Assembly: GCA_002898535.1 (NCBI GenBank) | Contig: BEHN01000012.1 | Location: 1-64,000, forward strand | Reading direction: 5' to 3' | From: a bacterium HR11 | Lineage (GTDB): Bacteria > Acidobacteriota > HRBIN11 | Length of the DNA: 64,000 bases | Shown: positions 44,690-53,505 of the stretch, one piece after another | How the letters are laid out: the number at the start of each line of letters is the position of its first letter | How positions within the stretch are numbered: the first letter of the stretch is position 1 | The notes under the pieces: generated by a model | Told to the model about the DNA's origin: nothing | Databases searched by the model: none | What the model saw: only the letters and a program-made list of their open reading frames with translations | Program-made: the position numbers and the translations under genes

Positions 44690-46090
44690 ATGACGGCTCG
44701 CAAGCGCCCGGTCCATCCTCGCCAGCCCGGCCTCCTGGGAGATGGGCGGCCGGCCCCCGCGGAGGACACCGCCGAGACGGGGCCCCCGACCCCTTCTTCA
44801 GGGGTCGTCCCCCTGGCCGAACGCCTCCGGCCCCGTACGCCCGACGAGTTCGTGGGTCAAACCCACCTGATGGGGGCGGGCGGTCCGATCCGTCAGCTCC
44901 TGCAGGAACGCCGGGCCGTCGCCTGCGTCCTGTGGGGTCCCCCCGGTACGGGGAAGACGACGCTGGCGGCCATGATGGCCCGGGCCTGGGCCGGGCCGAC
45001 CGTATGGACGACGGCCGTCCACCTGACGACGCCCCAGCTCCGGAAGCTCTTCCGTCGGGCCCAGGACCTCTTCCGGAGCCGGCGGATCCCCCTCGTCATC
45101 GTCGTCGATGAGGTCCACCGCTTGAATCGGGCCCAGCAAGCGTTGTGGCTTCCCTGGGTCGAACGGGGCGTCGTCGTCTTGATCGGGATCACGACGGAGA
45201 ACCCCTCTATCGCCCTGATCCCGCCGCTCCTGTCCCGCCTGTACGTCTTTCGCCTCCAGCCCCTGTCGTCGGAGGAGCTCCGTCAGCTATTTCAGCGGGC
45301 CTGGACGTTCCTGGGCCTCCGGAGCGTCCCCTGGGAGACGGATGCCCTCGAGGCGGCCCTGACGTGGGCGGCCGGGGACGCCCGGCGGCTGATCCAGCTC
45401 GTCGAGGCCGTCGGCCAAGACGTCCGCGCCCGGAGCCTTCCGGCTGTCGACCGGTCCGTCGTCCAGCGGTGGGCCGAGACGATCCTCCCCGTCATGGACC
45501 GGGGCGGCGAGATGTTCTACAACCTCATCTCGGCGCTCCACAAGAGCATTCGCAACAGCGACCCCGATGCGGCCCTCTACTGGCTGGCCCGCCTCGTCCT
45601 GGGCGGGGCCGACCCCCGGTATATCGCCCGTCGGCTCATCCGGGCCGCCGTCGAGGACATCGGCCTGACCGAGCCCCGGGCGCTCGGGATGGCCGTCGAT
45701 GCCCTCCGGGCCTTCGAGCAGATCGGGTCTCCCGAGGGGGAGCTCGTCCTGGCGTGGGTGACGGTCTTTCTGGCGACGGCGCCCAAGAGCAATCGCGTGT
45801 ATACGGCCTTCCAGGAGGCCCTGGCGACGGCCGAGGCGACGGCCGGCGAGCCGGTCCCCCTCCATCTATGCAACCCCGTGACGTCCTTCATGGAGGAGTG
45901 GGGCTACGGAGAAGGCTACCAGTACGCCCACGACGTGGAGGCCGGCGTGGCCCCGATGGAGTGTCTCCCGGCGGCGCTTCAGGGGACCCGCTTCTATCAC
46001 CCGACGGCCCGGGGGATGGAACGCCGCATCCGCCGATGGCTGGCCTACATCCGCAAACACCGGGGCCCCACCGAAAATCCACCCCAGTGA
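44690..46090 (+). CDS. rarA: Replication-associated recombination protein A (RarA/MgsA AAA+ ATPase)
   Basis: 466 aa; AAA+ clamp-loader-like ATPase acting at stalled replication forks. An extended N-terminal tail of about 45 residues precedes [19 protein letters not shown]. Walker [13 protein letters not shown], Walker [12 protein letters not shown], sensor 1 GITTENPS, then [18 protein letters not shown] and the C-terminal helical part with [26 protein letters not shown], the RarA signature. It ends with [25 protein letters not shown]. The 3-prime end overlaps the antisense extension of mnmA. Confidence 0.93.
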   Translation: MTARKRPVHPRQPGLLGDGRPAPAEDTAETGPPTPSSGVVPLAERLRPRTPDEFVGQTHLMGAGGPIRQLLQERRAVACVLWGPPGTGKTTLAAMMARAWAGPTVWTTAVHLTTPQLRKLFRRAQDLFRSRRIPLVIVVDEVHRLNRAQQALWLPWVERGVVVLIGITTENPSIALIPPLLSRLYVFRLQPLSSEELRQLFQRAWTFLGLRSVPWETDALEAALTWAAGDARRLIQLVEAVGQDVRARSLPAVDRSVVQRWAETILPVMDRGGEMFYNLISALHKSIRNSDPDAALYWLARLVLGGADPRYIARRLIRAAVEDIGLTEPRALGMAVDALRAFEQIGSPEGELVLAWVTVFLATAPKSNRVYTAFQEALATAEATAGEPVPLHLCNPVTSFMEEWGYGEGYQYAHDVEAGVAPMECLPAALQGTRFYHPTARGMERRIRRWLAYIRKHRGPTENPPQ

Positions 46091-47390
46091 AGGCCATAGG
46101 CCGTGGACCATGGACTGTAGACCATGGACCACGGACCATAGACCACGGACCATGGACTTGTCTGGGCGACGGGGTCCCCTCGTCTCGGGAGACTGCGTCC
46201 CCCGCCGAGCCCGCAGGGCAAAGAGCGAAGGGCAGAGGGGCTTTGTTGGGGACCTTAAGTCCATGGTCCATGGTCCACGGTCTATGGTCCCCAGTAGAGT
46301 CCAGGGCCTCCCTGATCCAGCCGCCCCCGAGGAGACGGCCCTCGGCGTCGTAGAATACGGCGGCCTGGCCCGGCGTGATGGCCCGCTGGGGCTCGTCAAA
46401 GACGACGAAGGCGTTCTGACCGTCCGGGCTCGGATGGACGACCGCCGGGGCGTCCTCATGGCGGTACCGGATGCGGGCCAGGACCCGTAGAGGCCCCGCC
46501 GGCGGCGGGACGGACACCCAGTTCAGGTCCTCGACCCGCATGGCGTCATGGTACAGGGCCGCCTCCGGACCGACGACGACCGTCTGCGTCTCCGGGACGA
46601 GGTCCACGACATAGACGGGCTGGCCCAGGGCCAGGCCCAGACCCCGCCGCTGACCGACCGTGAAGAAGTGGACGCCGGGATGCTGGCCCACGACCCGGCC
46701 CTCGGTCGTCACGACGGGACCCGGCCGGACGGCTTCAGGCCCTAACGTCCGGTGGAAGAAGGCTCGGACGTCCCCGTCCGGGATGAAGCACAACTGCTGG
46801 CTGTCCGGCTTGTCGGCCGTGACGAGACCGAGCCGCCGGGCGATGGCCCGGACCTCGGACTTCAGGAGCTCACCCAGGGGGAAGAGGGCCCGCCGGAGCT
46901 GGTCCTGCGTGAGGCGGAACAGGAAATAGGACTGGTCCTTCTGGAGGTCCCGGGCCTTCAGGAGGACGTACCGACGGGTCCGGGGGTCCTGGACGAGGCG
47001 CACGTAGTGGCCCGTAGCGACAAACGAGCAGTCCAGGGTGTCGGCCTTCCGGACGAGGGCGTCGAACTTCAGGACGCTGTTGCACTGCACGCAGGGGACG
47101 GGCGTCCGACCTTCGAGATAGGACCGCACGAAGGGCTCGACGATGTGCTCCCGGAACGCCTCCTCCAGGTTCAGGACGTAGTGCCGAATCCCCAGCCGGG
47201 CGGCGACCCGCCGGGCGTCGTAGGTGTCCTCGACCGAACAGCAACGGCCCGCCCGGGCCGGTGCCTGGGCGCGATGATCCCACAACTGCATCGTGACGCC
47301 CACGACGTCATAACCCATGTCCCGAAGCAGGGCGGCCGTCACGGAACTGTCGACGCCGCCGCTCATGGCGACCAAAACTCGCTCGGCCAT
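45888..47390 (-). CDS. mnmA: tRNA-specific 2-thiouridylase with abnormal C-terminal extension
   Basis: 500 aa; thiolates U34 of tRNA-Lys/Glu/Gln. PP-loop [10 protein letters not shown] at the N terminus, catalytic Cys in [14 protein letters not shown] (about 102), second Cys in [12 protein letters not shown] (about 198), then [16 protein letters not shown] and the C-terminal barrel ending GRLLGGGWI near residue 360. A normal enzyme stops just after this. Here about 136 more residues follow, translated from a CCATGGACC array block (46297 down to about 46091) and then 203 bp antisense to rarA. GGAGGCG precedes ATG 47390. The extension is unlikely to be functional; a sequencing error or a tolerated loss of the stop are both possible. 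Confidence 0.9.
   Translation of the reverse strand: MAERVLVAMSGGVDSSVTAALLRDMGYDVVGVTMQLWDHRAQAPARAGRCCSVEDTYDARRVAARLGIRHYVLNLEEAFREHIVEPFVRSYLEGRTPVPCVQCNSVLKFDALVRKADTLDCSFVATGHYVRLVQDPRTRRYVLLKARDLQKDQSYFLFRLTQDQLRRALFPLGELLKSEVRAIARRLGLVTADKPDSQQLCFIPDGDVRAFFHRTLGPEAVRPGPVVTTEGRVVGQHPGVHFFTVGQRRGLGLALGQPVYVVDLVPETQTVVVGPEAALYHDAMRVEDLNWVSVPPPAGPLRVLARIRYRHEDAPAVVHPSPDGQNAFVVFDEPQRAITPGQAAVFYDAEGRLLGGGWIREALDSTGDHRPWTMDHGLKVPNKAPLPFALCPAGSAGDAVSRDEGTPSPRQVHGPWSMVRGPWSTVHGPRPMAFTGVDFRWGPGVCGCRPAIGGCGVPSPGPSGDRSGSPEAPPGDTPSGPRRPPRRGRTGSLLRSPTPP
46091..46297. repeat. ACCATAGACCACGGACC array hairpin between rarA and mnmA
   Basis: About eight plus-sense units (GGACCATGGACTGTAGACC and similar) at 46095-46160, a spacer of about 95 bp, then about five opposed units (GGTCCATGGTCCACGGTC) at 46258-46296. 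It sits at the convergent gene ends and contains no stop in the mnmA frame. Confidence 0.75.
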
Positions 47391-47790
47391 CGTCGATTCG
47401 CCTCCGACCTCTTCCAAAGATAGCCCCCTCAGGGCGCAATTCAAGGGCCGTGGTAGGGCGAATGGCGAATGGCGAGTGGCGAATGGCGAATAGCGAATGG
47501 CGAGTGGCGAATGGCGAATAGATCCTCGTCTCCCTACCTGCTTATCCGAGCCGTTCGGTTCGTGAAAACCCGCATGGATTCGGCCTGATTGGCTCATGGC
47601 TCATAGCCGCATGGGCTATGAGCCCATAGGGGCTATGAACCATCCATCACCCTGGCCCGTCACTTCGTTACTCGTCACTCCGTCACTTCATCACTTTGAA
47701 ACATCGCGTTTCCCGGGCGTTGGGAAAGGTTGTTCTGACGCCATTCTCACGAACCGAGCGGCTCTGATAATCGGCCAGCAAGCCGCGCGC
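47391..47790. repeat. Gap with GCGAATGG array and composite element 47544-47770
   Basis: A GCGAATGGCGAGTGG array lies at 47455-47520. An inverted-end element follows: left end from 47544 (CTTATCCGAGCCGTTCGG) truncated at about 47588, cargo ATGGCTCATAGCC and GTCACTTCGTTACTCG arrays, right end 47692-47770 in opposite orientation. The aroF promoter begins 21 bp after the element. Confidence 0.75.
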
Positions 47791-47819
47791 TTGACATCCC
47801 CCGTGGGAGGCTTTATAAT
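47791..47819 (+). promoter_or_regulatory. Strong sigma-70-type promoter of the aroF leader
   Basis: Perfect TTGACA (47791-47796) and perfect TATAAT (47814-47819), spacing 17, the best promoter match in the window. Predicted transcript start near 47826, leaving a leader of about 457 nt before aroF. Confidence 0.88.
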
Positions 47820-47868
47820 GAAGGCCTACTGAGTGGGAGTGACGAAAAGGCTGGGCAGGAGTGAAGTC

Positions 47869-48012
47869 ATGCGTGGCTCGGCGGGTCGTGTGATGCCGGT
47901 CGGGCGTGAGGTCCGCGGGCTCATGCCGGCTTTTCCTGTCGGGCCGTCCTTCTCGCCCTTTGTGCCCTCCTATTATTGGTATAGCTGGTATTGGTTCTCC
48001 CCTCGGGGATAG
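47869..48012 (+). CDS. Candidate aromatic leader peptide of aroF
   Basis: 47 aa, too short to be noticed as a gene by length alone. The ATG has an excellent site, AGGAG with 7 bases to the start, and lies about 43 nt into the transcript from the promoter at 47791. Residues 35-43 read YYWYSWYWF: four Tyr, three Trp and one Phe in nine positions, immediately before the end SPRG. The next gene makes the first committed compound of aromatic amino acid synthesis. This is the arrangement of attenuation leader peptides, in which ribosomes stall at such codons when the charged tRNA is scarce. The alternative is a longer protein broken by a frameshift, since another frame (about 47991-48190) stays open and is also aromatic-rich. 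Confidence 0.6.
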   Translation: MRGSAGRVMPVGREVRGLMPAFPVGPSFSPFVPSYYWYSWYWFSPRG

Positions 48013-48018
48013 GGGAGA
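47996..48018 (+). promoter_or_regulatory. Hairpin overlapping the leader peptide stop codon
   Basis: TCTCCCCT and AGGGGAGA form a perfect 8-bp stem with a 7-base loop; the leader peptide stop TAG lies at its 3-prime side. A ribosome stalled on the aromatic codons would cover the left arm. I see no classical U-tract terminator after it. The nearest T-rich spot is 48072-48113 (GGTCG..CGACC then GAGTTTTAT). Confidence 0.5.
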
Positions 48019-48164
48019 ACGCCACACACTCATTGACCTCACCCTACGTTTGGGTCCCTCTCGATTTCAACTTCCGGTCGGACACTCGCTTTTCGACCTT
48101 CGAGTTTTATCCGCGATTCGGACGTCCGGTCTCCCCGATGCAGTACGGTATTTGTGTACCACCG

Positions 48165-48262
48165 AGGCGCCGAACAGCGAATAGCGAGTAGCGAGCAGTA
48201 ACAGTTATCACTCACCATTCGCTACTCGCCATTCGCCGTTCGCTACTCGCCATTCTTCACGA
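48165..48262. repeat. GCGAATAGCGAGTAGCG array with opposed arms
   Basis: Left arm GCGAATAGCGAGTAGCGAG and right arm ATTCGCTACTCGCCATTCGC face each other between the leader peptide and aroF. In the RNA this would be a long imperfect hairpin about 20 nt before the aroF ribosome binding site. Confidence 0.75.
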
Positions 48263-48283
48263 AGCTCGTCAGGGAGGCCGACC

Positions 48284-49354
48284 ATGATTATCGTCATGAA
48301 GAAGGACGCCTCGGAGGCGGCGATCCGTCGGGTGATCGACTTCATCCGGGCGCAGGGCTACGAGGTCCATGTCAGTCGTGGGCATGAGTACACGGTCGTC
48401 GGGGTCCTGGGCCGGAACGTTTTGCTAAACGCCGAGCTCGTCCAGGGCATGGACGAGGTCGAGCGGGTCATCCGGATTTCTACGCCCTACAAGCTGGTCG
48501 GGCGGGTGTGGAAGCCCCAGGACACGACGATTCCTGTGGGCGACGTGACGCTCGGGGGCGGGCCGTTCGTCGTGATGGCCGGCCCCTGCGCCGTGGAAAG
48601 TCGGGAACAGCTTCTGGAGACGGCCCTGTTTGTGAAGGAGCAGGGCGCGCATATTCTCCGGGGCGGGGCGTTTAAGCCCCGCACGTCTCCCTACTCCTTC
48701 CAGGGCTTGGGCGTCCGGGGCCTCGAGCTATTGGCCGAGGCCCGGGCCGTGACAGGTCTGCCGGTCATCACGGAAGTCCTCTCTGAGCGGGACGTGGAGG
48801 TCGTCGCCGAGTATGCCGACATCCTGCAGGTCGGGACCCGGAACATGCAAAACTTTGCCCTCCTGAAGGCCCTCGGCCAGGTCCAAAAGCCCGTGCTCCT
48901 GAAGCGGGGGATGGCGGCGACTATCGAGGAATGGCTCCTGGCGGCCGAGTATATCGTCGTCGAGGGCAACCCCCAGGTGATCCTCTGTGAGCGGGGCATC
49001 CGCACGTATGAGAACGCCACGCGGAATACCCTGGACCTCTCGGCGGTCCCCGTCGTGCGCAGGCTCTCCCACCTGCCGGTCATCGTCGACCCATCCCACG
49101 CCACGGGCCACCGGGAGTACGTCCTGCCGATGGCCCGGGCGGCGCTCGTCGCCGGCGCGCAAGGCGTCATGGTCGAGGTCCATCCTCATCCGGAGAAGGC
49201 CCTCTGTGACGGTCAGCAGAGTCTCAGTTTTCCGCTATTTGCCCAGTTGATGCGGGAACTTCGGGCCATCGAGGACGCCCTGCGGTCGACGGGTACCCTT
49301 CAGCCCGCCGGCTCGGAGACCGGCCTGCACGAGGCGGCCTATTATTCGAGCTGA
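48284..49354 (+). CDS. aroF: 3-deoxy-7-phosphoheptulonate (DAHP) synthase, type I-beta with N-terminal regulatory domain
   Basis: 356 aa. Condenses phosphoenolpyruvate and erythrose 4-phosphate, the entry to the shikimate pathway. Residues 1 to about 70 form the ferredoxin-like domain ([20 protein letters not shown]) known from Thermotoga-type enzymes, where it gives feedback control by Tyr/Phe. The catalytic barrel follows: [73 protein letters not shown] and [24 protein letters not shown] precedes the ATG. It is likely controlled twice, by the regulatory domain and by the leader. Confidence 0.95.
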   Translation: MIIVMKKDASEAAIRRVIDFIRAQGYEVHVSRGHEYTVVGVLGRNVLLNAELVQGMDEVERVIRISTPYKLVGRVWKPQDTTIPVGDVTLGGGPFVVMAGPCAVESREQLLETALFVKEQGAHILRGGAFKPRTSPYSFQGLGVRGLELLAEARAVTGLPVITEVLSERDVEVVAEYADILQVGTRNMQNFALLKALGQVQKPVLLKRGMAATIEEWLLAAEYIVVEGNPQVILCERGIRTYENATRNTLDLSAVPVVRRLSHLPVIVDPSHATGHREYVLPMARAALVAGAQGVMVEVHPHPEKALCDGQQSLSFPLFAQLMRELRAIEDALRSTGTLQPAGSETGLHEAAYYSS

Positions 49355-50472
49355 GACCGACCCTCGGCCGACCCATCGGCCTCTGTGGGTTGCCAGCGAG
49401 CCTGTTGGAGGGCCATCCAGCGCTGAAAGACCGCCTTCAGCAGGGCCGCCGCCGGGACGGCTAAAAAGACCCCCCAAAGGCCCATCAGCGTCCCTCCGAT
49501 CAGGATGGCCAAGATCACCGTGACCGGGTGGAGGCCCGTCTGGCGGCCCATGACCCGGGGCCCCAGGATAAGACCTTCGATGAGCTGGCCGGACTCGAAG
49601 AGGGCCAGGACCCAAAGGACCCGCCAAAGGCTGGGATGGTCCAGGAAGGCCAGCAGGGCCGCCGGAATCATCCCCACGACCAGACTCATGTAGGGCACGA
49701 TGTTAGCCAGCCCGCTGAGAATGCCCAGCAAGAAACCAAGGGGGACCCGTAGCAGGGTAAGGCCGATGGCATAGTAGACGGCCAGAAACAGGGCGATCAG
49801 GAACTGCCCCCGCAGGAAGCCGCCCACGGCCTGGTCGATCGCCCGAAGCCACTCCCGGGCGGCCGGCCGCCAGGCCGGCGGGAGGATGCTGTAAAATCGA
49901 GGCCCGATCTTGTTGTAATCCCGTAAGATGTAAAACGCCATGACCGGGACCATGATAAATTGGTAGACGCCGACGATGAAGCCGGCCACGCCCGTGAACA
50001 TCCCCTGCAAGACCCGCTGGATGGGTTCCCGAAGCCGTGGGAGATTCGCCTGAACCCACTTCAGGATCTTCTGGGCGTATGCCTCGATGCTCTGGGCATC
50101 CAGGGAGATGTGAAGCTTCTCCAAGATCGGTTGGGCCCAGACGTAGAGTCGTTCCGCCCACTGGGGCACCCGCTGAGAGAAGACCTGGACCTGATATCGG
50201 ACCTCCGGGATGATGATCCAGACGACGGTGACCAGGAGCCCGATCAGGACCGTCGATACCAAAAGGACCCCCAGCGTCCGGGGGACCCGCCAGGCCTCCA
50301 GACGGTCCACGATGGGGTCCAGGAGATAGGCGATCAGAAAGGCCAACAAGAAGAGAAAGACCGTGGTCCGAATCAAGTAAAGAAATCCCCCCAGCGCCAG
50401 AAGCAGGGCGACGATCAGGCCCCATCGGAAGGCCGACCGACCGATCCCGCCGCCGGACCCTCGTTCAGCCAT
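49342..50472 (-). CDS. AI-2E family transporter (PerM-like)
   Basis: 376 aa, about eight membrane helices: a first pair near the N terminus ([16 protein letters not shown]), a long soluble segment of about 80 residues rich in Gln/Trp after the third, and the family core [39 protein letters not shown], then [23 protein letters not shown]. The family exports or takes up varied small molecules or ions; autoinducer-2 transport applies to few members. The start overlaps the pgsA stop by 58 bp, and the 3-prime end overlaps aroF by 13 bp (tail to tail). Confidence 0.9.
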   Translation of the reverse strand: MAERGSGGGIGRSAFRWGLIVALLLALGGFLYLIRTTVFLFLLAFLIAYLLDPIVDRLEAWRVPRTLGVLLVSTVLIGLLVTVVWIIIPEVRYQVQVFSQRVPQWAERLYVWAQPILEKLHISLDAQSIEAYAQKILKWVQANLPRLREPIQRVLQGMFTGVAGFIVGVYQFIMVPVMAFYILRDYNKIGPRFYSILPPAWRPAAREWLRAIDQAVGGFLRGQFLIALFLAVYYAIGLTLLRVPLGFLLGILSGLANIVPYMSLVVGMIPAALLAFLDHPSLWRVLWVLALFESGQLIEGLILGPRVMGRQTGLHPVTVILAILIGGTLMGLWGVFLAVPAAALLKAVFQRWMALQQARWQPTEADGSAEGRSQLE

Positions 50473-51005
50473 CGGATGCTCCTCCAGGCGTATTGAAGCC
50501 CCGAAAGGACAGTCAGGCTAAAGGTCCCGTAGAAGACCCACCGGACCCAGGGCGCCGGAACCCGAAAGGCGTTCAGGCCCAGGGTCAAAAACACGGTGAT
50601 GGCCTGGGCGGCCGCCGTCGCCTTCCCCAAGAGGGTGGGCCGAAAGACGCGGACGTGAACAAACACGGCCATCAAGAGGGCGCTCAGGAGGATCAGGCAG
50701 TCCCGCGACAAGACGACGACCGTCAGCCAGGCCGGGACCGAGACCGCGAGGTCTTCGGTCTTAGAAGTCATCAGGATAAAGCAAGTGTTCAGGAGGAGTT
50801 TGTCGGCCAGGGGGTCCAGCACGGCGCCCAGGGGCGTCTGCTGACGGAAGCGGCGGGCGATGAGGCCGTCAAAGAAGTCGGTGACCGACGCCAGGGCGAA
50901 GACCCAAAAGGCCCATCGGACTCGATGATAGATGAATAAAATAATAAGGAAAGGAAGCGCCACCATGCGGAGGAGGGTCAACTGTGTGGCCGGCGTGATT
51001 CGCAT
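50415..51005 (-). CDS. pgsA: CDP-diacylglycerol-glycerol-3-phosphate 3-phosphatidyltransferase
   Basis: 196 aa membrane enzyme making phosphatidylglycerol phosphate. The CDP-alcohol phosphotransferase signature is complete: DFFDGLIARRF then PLGAVLDPLADK (D-G-x2-A-R-x8-G-x3-D-x3-D). N terminus MRITPATQLTLLRMVALPF is typical for PgsA. ATG 51005 is chosen for homology; the frame remains open upstream only through the Glu-rich repeat of the next gene. It overlaps the following transporter gene by 58 bp, so both are on one message. Confidence 0.87.
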   Translation of the reverse strand: MRITPATQLTLLRMVALPFLIILFIYHRVRWAFWVFALASVTDFFDGLIARRFRQQTPLGAVLDPLADKLLLNTCFILMTSKTEDLAVSVPAWLTVVVLSRDCLILLSALLMAVFVHVRVFRPTLLGKATAAAQAITVFLTLGLNAFRVPAPWVRWVFYGTFSLTVLSGLQYAWRSIRWLNEGPAAGSVGRPSDGA

Positions 51006-51031
51006 GGGGCGCGCCTCAGAACCGTCGTCGG

Positions 51032-51325
51032 CTATTCTTCTTCCTCTTCCCAGTCTTCTTCCTCCTCCCATTCTTCTTCGTCTTCCCAGTCTTCGTCTTC
51101 CCAGTCTTCTTCCTCCTCCCAGTCCTCTTCCTCCTCCCAGTCCTCCTCGTCCCACTCCTCTTCCTCTTCCCACTCTTCCTCTTCCCACTCTTCTTCCTCT
51201 TCTTCCTCATCCTCGTCGGTCTTGCGCGCCATCATGGAATAGCGGTCCCAGGCCTTTTCGGCCTCCATCAGGCCCAGCCACCAGAGCGGGGCCTGTCCTT
51301 CGATGTGCAGGCTGTCCAGTCGCAT
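51032..51325 (-). CDS. Small protein with hyperacidic Trp-periodic tail
   Basis: 97 aa, unrecognised. Residues 1-36 are ordinary (MRLDSLHIEGQAPLWWLGLM then EAEKAWDRYSMMARKTD). From about residue 37 to the end the chain contains only Glu, Asp and Trp after a single Thr/Lys region, with a Trp about every 5-6 residues (units like EEEEDW, EDEDW, DEEDW). GGAGGTGTCT before the ATG supports real translation. It lies 26 bp upstream of pgsA on the same strand, so it is probably the first gene of that operon. The tail could bind basic proteins, RNA-binding surfaces or metal, or sit at a membrane face; none of this is shown. Confidence 0.7.
   Translation of the reverse strand: MRLDSLHIEGQAPLWWLGLMEAEKAWDRYSMMARKTDEDEEEEEEEWEEEEWEEEEEWDEEDWEEEEDWEEEEDWEDEDWEDEEEWEEEEDWEEEEE
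51034..51212. repeat. TCTTCCTCTTCCCA-type tandem repeat inside the acidic gene
   Basis: About ten 15-18 bp imperfect units of (TCC/TCT)n with CCA once per unit, encoding Glu/Asp runs closed by Trp. The strand bias is extreme. The unit number probably varies between strains. Confidence 0.8.
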
Positions 51326-51985
51326 AGACACCTCCTTGGGATAGAGCTTGGCCCCGTAAAGAGGGCATATTCTGTTAATCAAATCCCCCCGAAAAGTCAA
51401 ACGTCCATGGGGAACAGGGCGATGGGCGGGTCGGTAGTCCGGAGGGACGGCCCCCGGTCTTCCAGGCCCTGGTACCCCCACGCAGGGGGTCATGACCGTC
51501 GGGGCCCGGTCGAACGATGCGGGTAGCCCGAGACTATCCTCGGGCCCCGGCGCCTCGACAGATTTCAAAGAACAAGAGTGAAGGCATGATAGAGTAACAG
51601 AGCCGTTCGGTTCGTGAGAATGGCGTCGGAACAACCTTTCCCAACGCCCGGGAAGCACGATTTTTCAAGCATCCGGCCGATGGGCAGGTCGGCAGATAGG
51701 CAGATAGAAGCCGGGTGGGCAAGGATCGGCCCCAGGGCTTTTGGGACCATCTGCCCATCTGCCGAACTGCCTATCTGCCAAAGCTTGAAAAACCGTCCCT
51801 CCCGAAGGGTCGAAAAAGCCGAATCCATGCGAGTTTTCACTAACCGAACGGCTCTGTTAGGTGTTAGGTCCTTCTTCCAGAACCCAACACCGAACACCCA
51901 GCACTCGACGCCGATTTCTCGAAGGGTCGGAAAGGCCGATCGGATCGGGATTCCCGCGGACTGAAGGGCTCTGTTCACGATTATG
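51326..51985. repeat. Gap with composite element 51595-51859 and related debris
   Basis: 51326-51590 looks unique apart from the leader of the acidic gene. The element 51595-51859 has left end TAACAGAGCCGTTCGG to TTTTTCAAGC (51670), cargo GGCAGGTCGGCAGATAGGCAG with opposed CTGCCCATCTGCC arms, and right end 51781-51859 ending GGCTCTGTTA. It is followed by GTTAGGTGTTAGG/CCAACACCGAACACC arms (51857-51910) and a degraded further end (about 51915-51977). Confidence 0.75.
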
Positions 51986-53308
51986 TCACGAGATGAATCG
52001 CTTCAGCATCTTCCCCCATGGCGTCTTCCGGATATGATGGGCCATCGTCTGAAGCTCTTGCAAGAAGCGGATCGCCTCGTTGACGTCCTGGACGGTCGTG
52101 CCGCTCCCCCGGGCGATCCGGCGCTTCCGACTGGCGTTGAGGATGCGGGGATACCGCCGCTCTTGGGGGGTCATGGAAAGGATGACGGCCTCCAGACGAC
52201 GGAGCTCGTCCTCGTCCATTTCATCCATGGCCCCCGTCGGAAGGCCGGGAATCAGGCTGGCCAACTGCCGAATCGAGCCCATCCGACGGATCATACGGAT
52301 TTGCGCCAAGAGGTCCTCGAAAGTGATCTCATCCTTCAGGATCTTCTTCTGGAGTTCGACGGCCTCTTCCCGCCGGACGGCCTTTTCGGCCTTCTCGATC
52401 AAGGATAGCACGTCGCCCATGCCCAGGATCCGCTGGGCCATCCGGTCGGGGTGGAAGACCTCCAGGCCGTCGAGCTTTTCACCGACGCCGACGAACAGGA
52501 TCGGCCGTTGAGTCACTTGGACGATCGACAGGGCCGCCCCACCCCGGGCGTCCCCGTCCATCTTCGTCAGGACGACGCCGGTAAAGTCGACGGCCTTAAA
52601 GAAGGCCAGGGCGCTTCGGACGGCATCCTGGCCCGTCATAGCGTCGGCGACGTAGAGGACCTCATGGGGTCGCAGGACGTCCCGGATGCGGACCATCTCG
52701 GCCATCAGGTCGGGGTCCACGTGGAGTCGGCCGGCCGTGTCCACGATGAGGACCGAGTAGCCCCGGAGCTTGGCCTGCCGGAGGGCGTCTTCGGCGATGG
52801 CCTCGGGCCGATTCGGGAGCGGGTACTCCAGGACGTCGCAGGGGACCTTTTCTCCCAGGACCTTCAACTGCTGGATGGCCGCCGGCCGGCGGACGTCCGT
52901 CGAGACCATCACGGGATTGTAGCCCCGCTCCTTGACCCACTTGGCCAGCTTGGCCGCCGTCGTCGTCTTGCCCGAGCCTTGTAGGCCCAGGAGGAGAATC
53001 ACCGTCGGCGGCGTGCGGCTGAACTCAAGGGGTCGCGCCTCCCGGCCGAGGATGTCGACGAGCGTGTCCCGGACGATCTTGATGAGGTACTGTTCCGGCG
53101 TCAGGCTCTGGAGGATTTCCGGCTGGGCCAGGGCCCGCTGACGGACTTCCTCGACGAAGGTCTTGATGACCTTAAAGTGGACGTCGGCCTCCAGCAAGGC
53201 CCGCCGGATCTCTTGCAAACCCTCGTCGACGTCCTTTTCGGTCAGCCGACCCCGCTGGCGCCAGCGGTAGAAGACCTCTTGGAATCGAGCCGTCAACTGC
53301 TCAAACAT
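51986..53308 (-). CDS. ffh: Signal recognition particle protein Ffh
   Basis: 440 aa. GTPase that, with SRP RNA, targets signal-bearing ribosomes to the membrane. N domain (1 to about 85), G domain with GLQGSGKTTTAAKLA, STDVRRPAAIQQL, DTAGRLHVD, TKMDGDARGGAAL and FVGVGEKLDGLEVF, and M domain with MGSIRQLASLIPG, MTPQERRYPRIL and NASRKRRIARGSG, the RNA-binding helix. Slightly short after the M domain, ending GKMLKRFIS. The SRP RNA gene was not found nearby. Confidence 0.96.
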   Translation of the reverse strand: MFEQLTARFQEVFYRWRQRGRLTEKDVDEGLQEIRRALLEADVHFKVIKTFVEEVRQRALAQPEILQSLTPEQYLIKIVRDTLVDILGREARPLEFSRTPPTVILLLGLQGSGKTTTAAKLAKWVKERGYNPVMVSTDVRRPAAIQQLKVLGEKVPCDVLEYPLPNRPEAIAEDALRQAKLRGYSVLIVDTAGRLHVDPDLMAEMVRIRDVLRPHEVLYVADAMTGQDAVRSALAFFKAVDFTGVVLTKMDGDARGGAALSIVQVTQRPILFVGVGEKLDGLEVFHPDRMAQRILGMGDVLSLIEKAEKAVRREEAVELQKKILKDEITFEDLLAQIRMIRRMGSIRQLASLIPGLPTGAMDEMDEDELRRLEAVILSMTPQERRYPRILNASRKRRIARGSGTTVQDVNEAIRFLQELQTMAHHIRKTPWGKMLKRFIS

Positions 53309-53505
53309 GCGGTGTCCTCATCGAATGGGGTCCCGAGGCCCGGCTCCCAAGCATGGAAGCGGTCTCCAGAGCTGTTCGGCCCGTGGAAACCCGCATGGCT
53401 CGTCACTTCGTCACTTTGAAGAAAAGCCGTGCGCCCCGGGCCGTGGAAAAAGCCGGCCCGACACCATTCTCACGCACCGAGCGGCTCTGAATATGTCATT
53501 CCCCA
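53309..53505. repeat. Composite element 53367-53491
   Basis: The smallest inverted-end element in the window: a truncated left end CAGAGCTGTTCGGCCCGTGG, one GTCACTTCGTCACTTTG cargo unit, and right end 53417-53491 ending CGAGCGGCTCTGAA. It lies between rfbD and ffh. Confidence 0.7.

Noticed and set aside
48072-48113. Rho-independent terminator in the aroF leader
   Set aside because: The stem is only 4-5 bp with a large loop and a short T stretch; too weak to call.
51016-51210. Lys/Arg-rich protein in another frame of the TCTTCC repeat
   Set aside because: A translation of the repeat in a neighbouring phase; only the acidic frame has a proper start and ribosome binding site.
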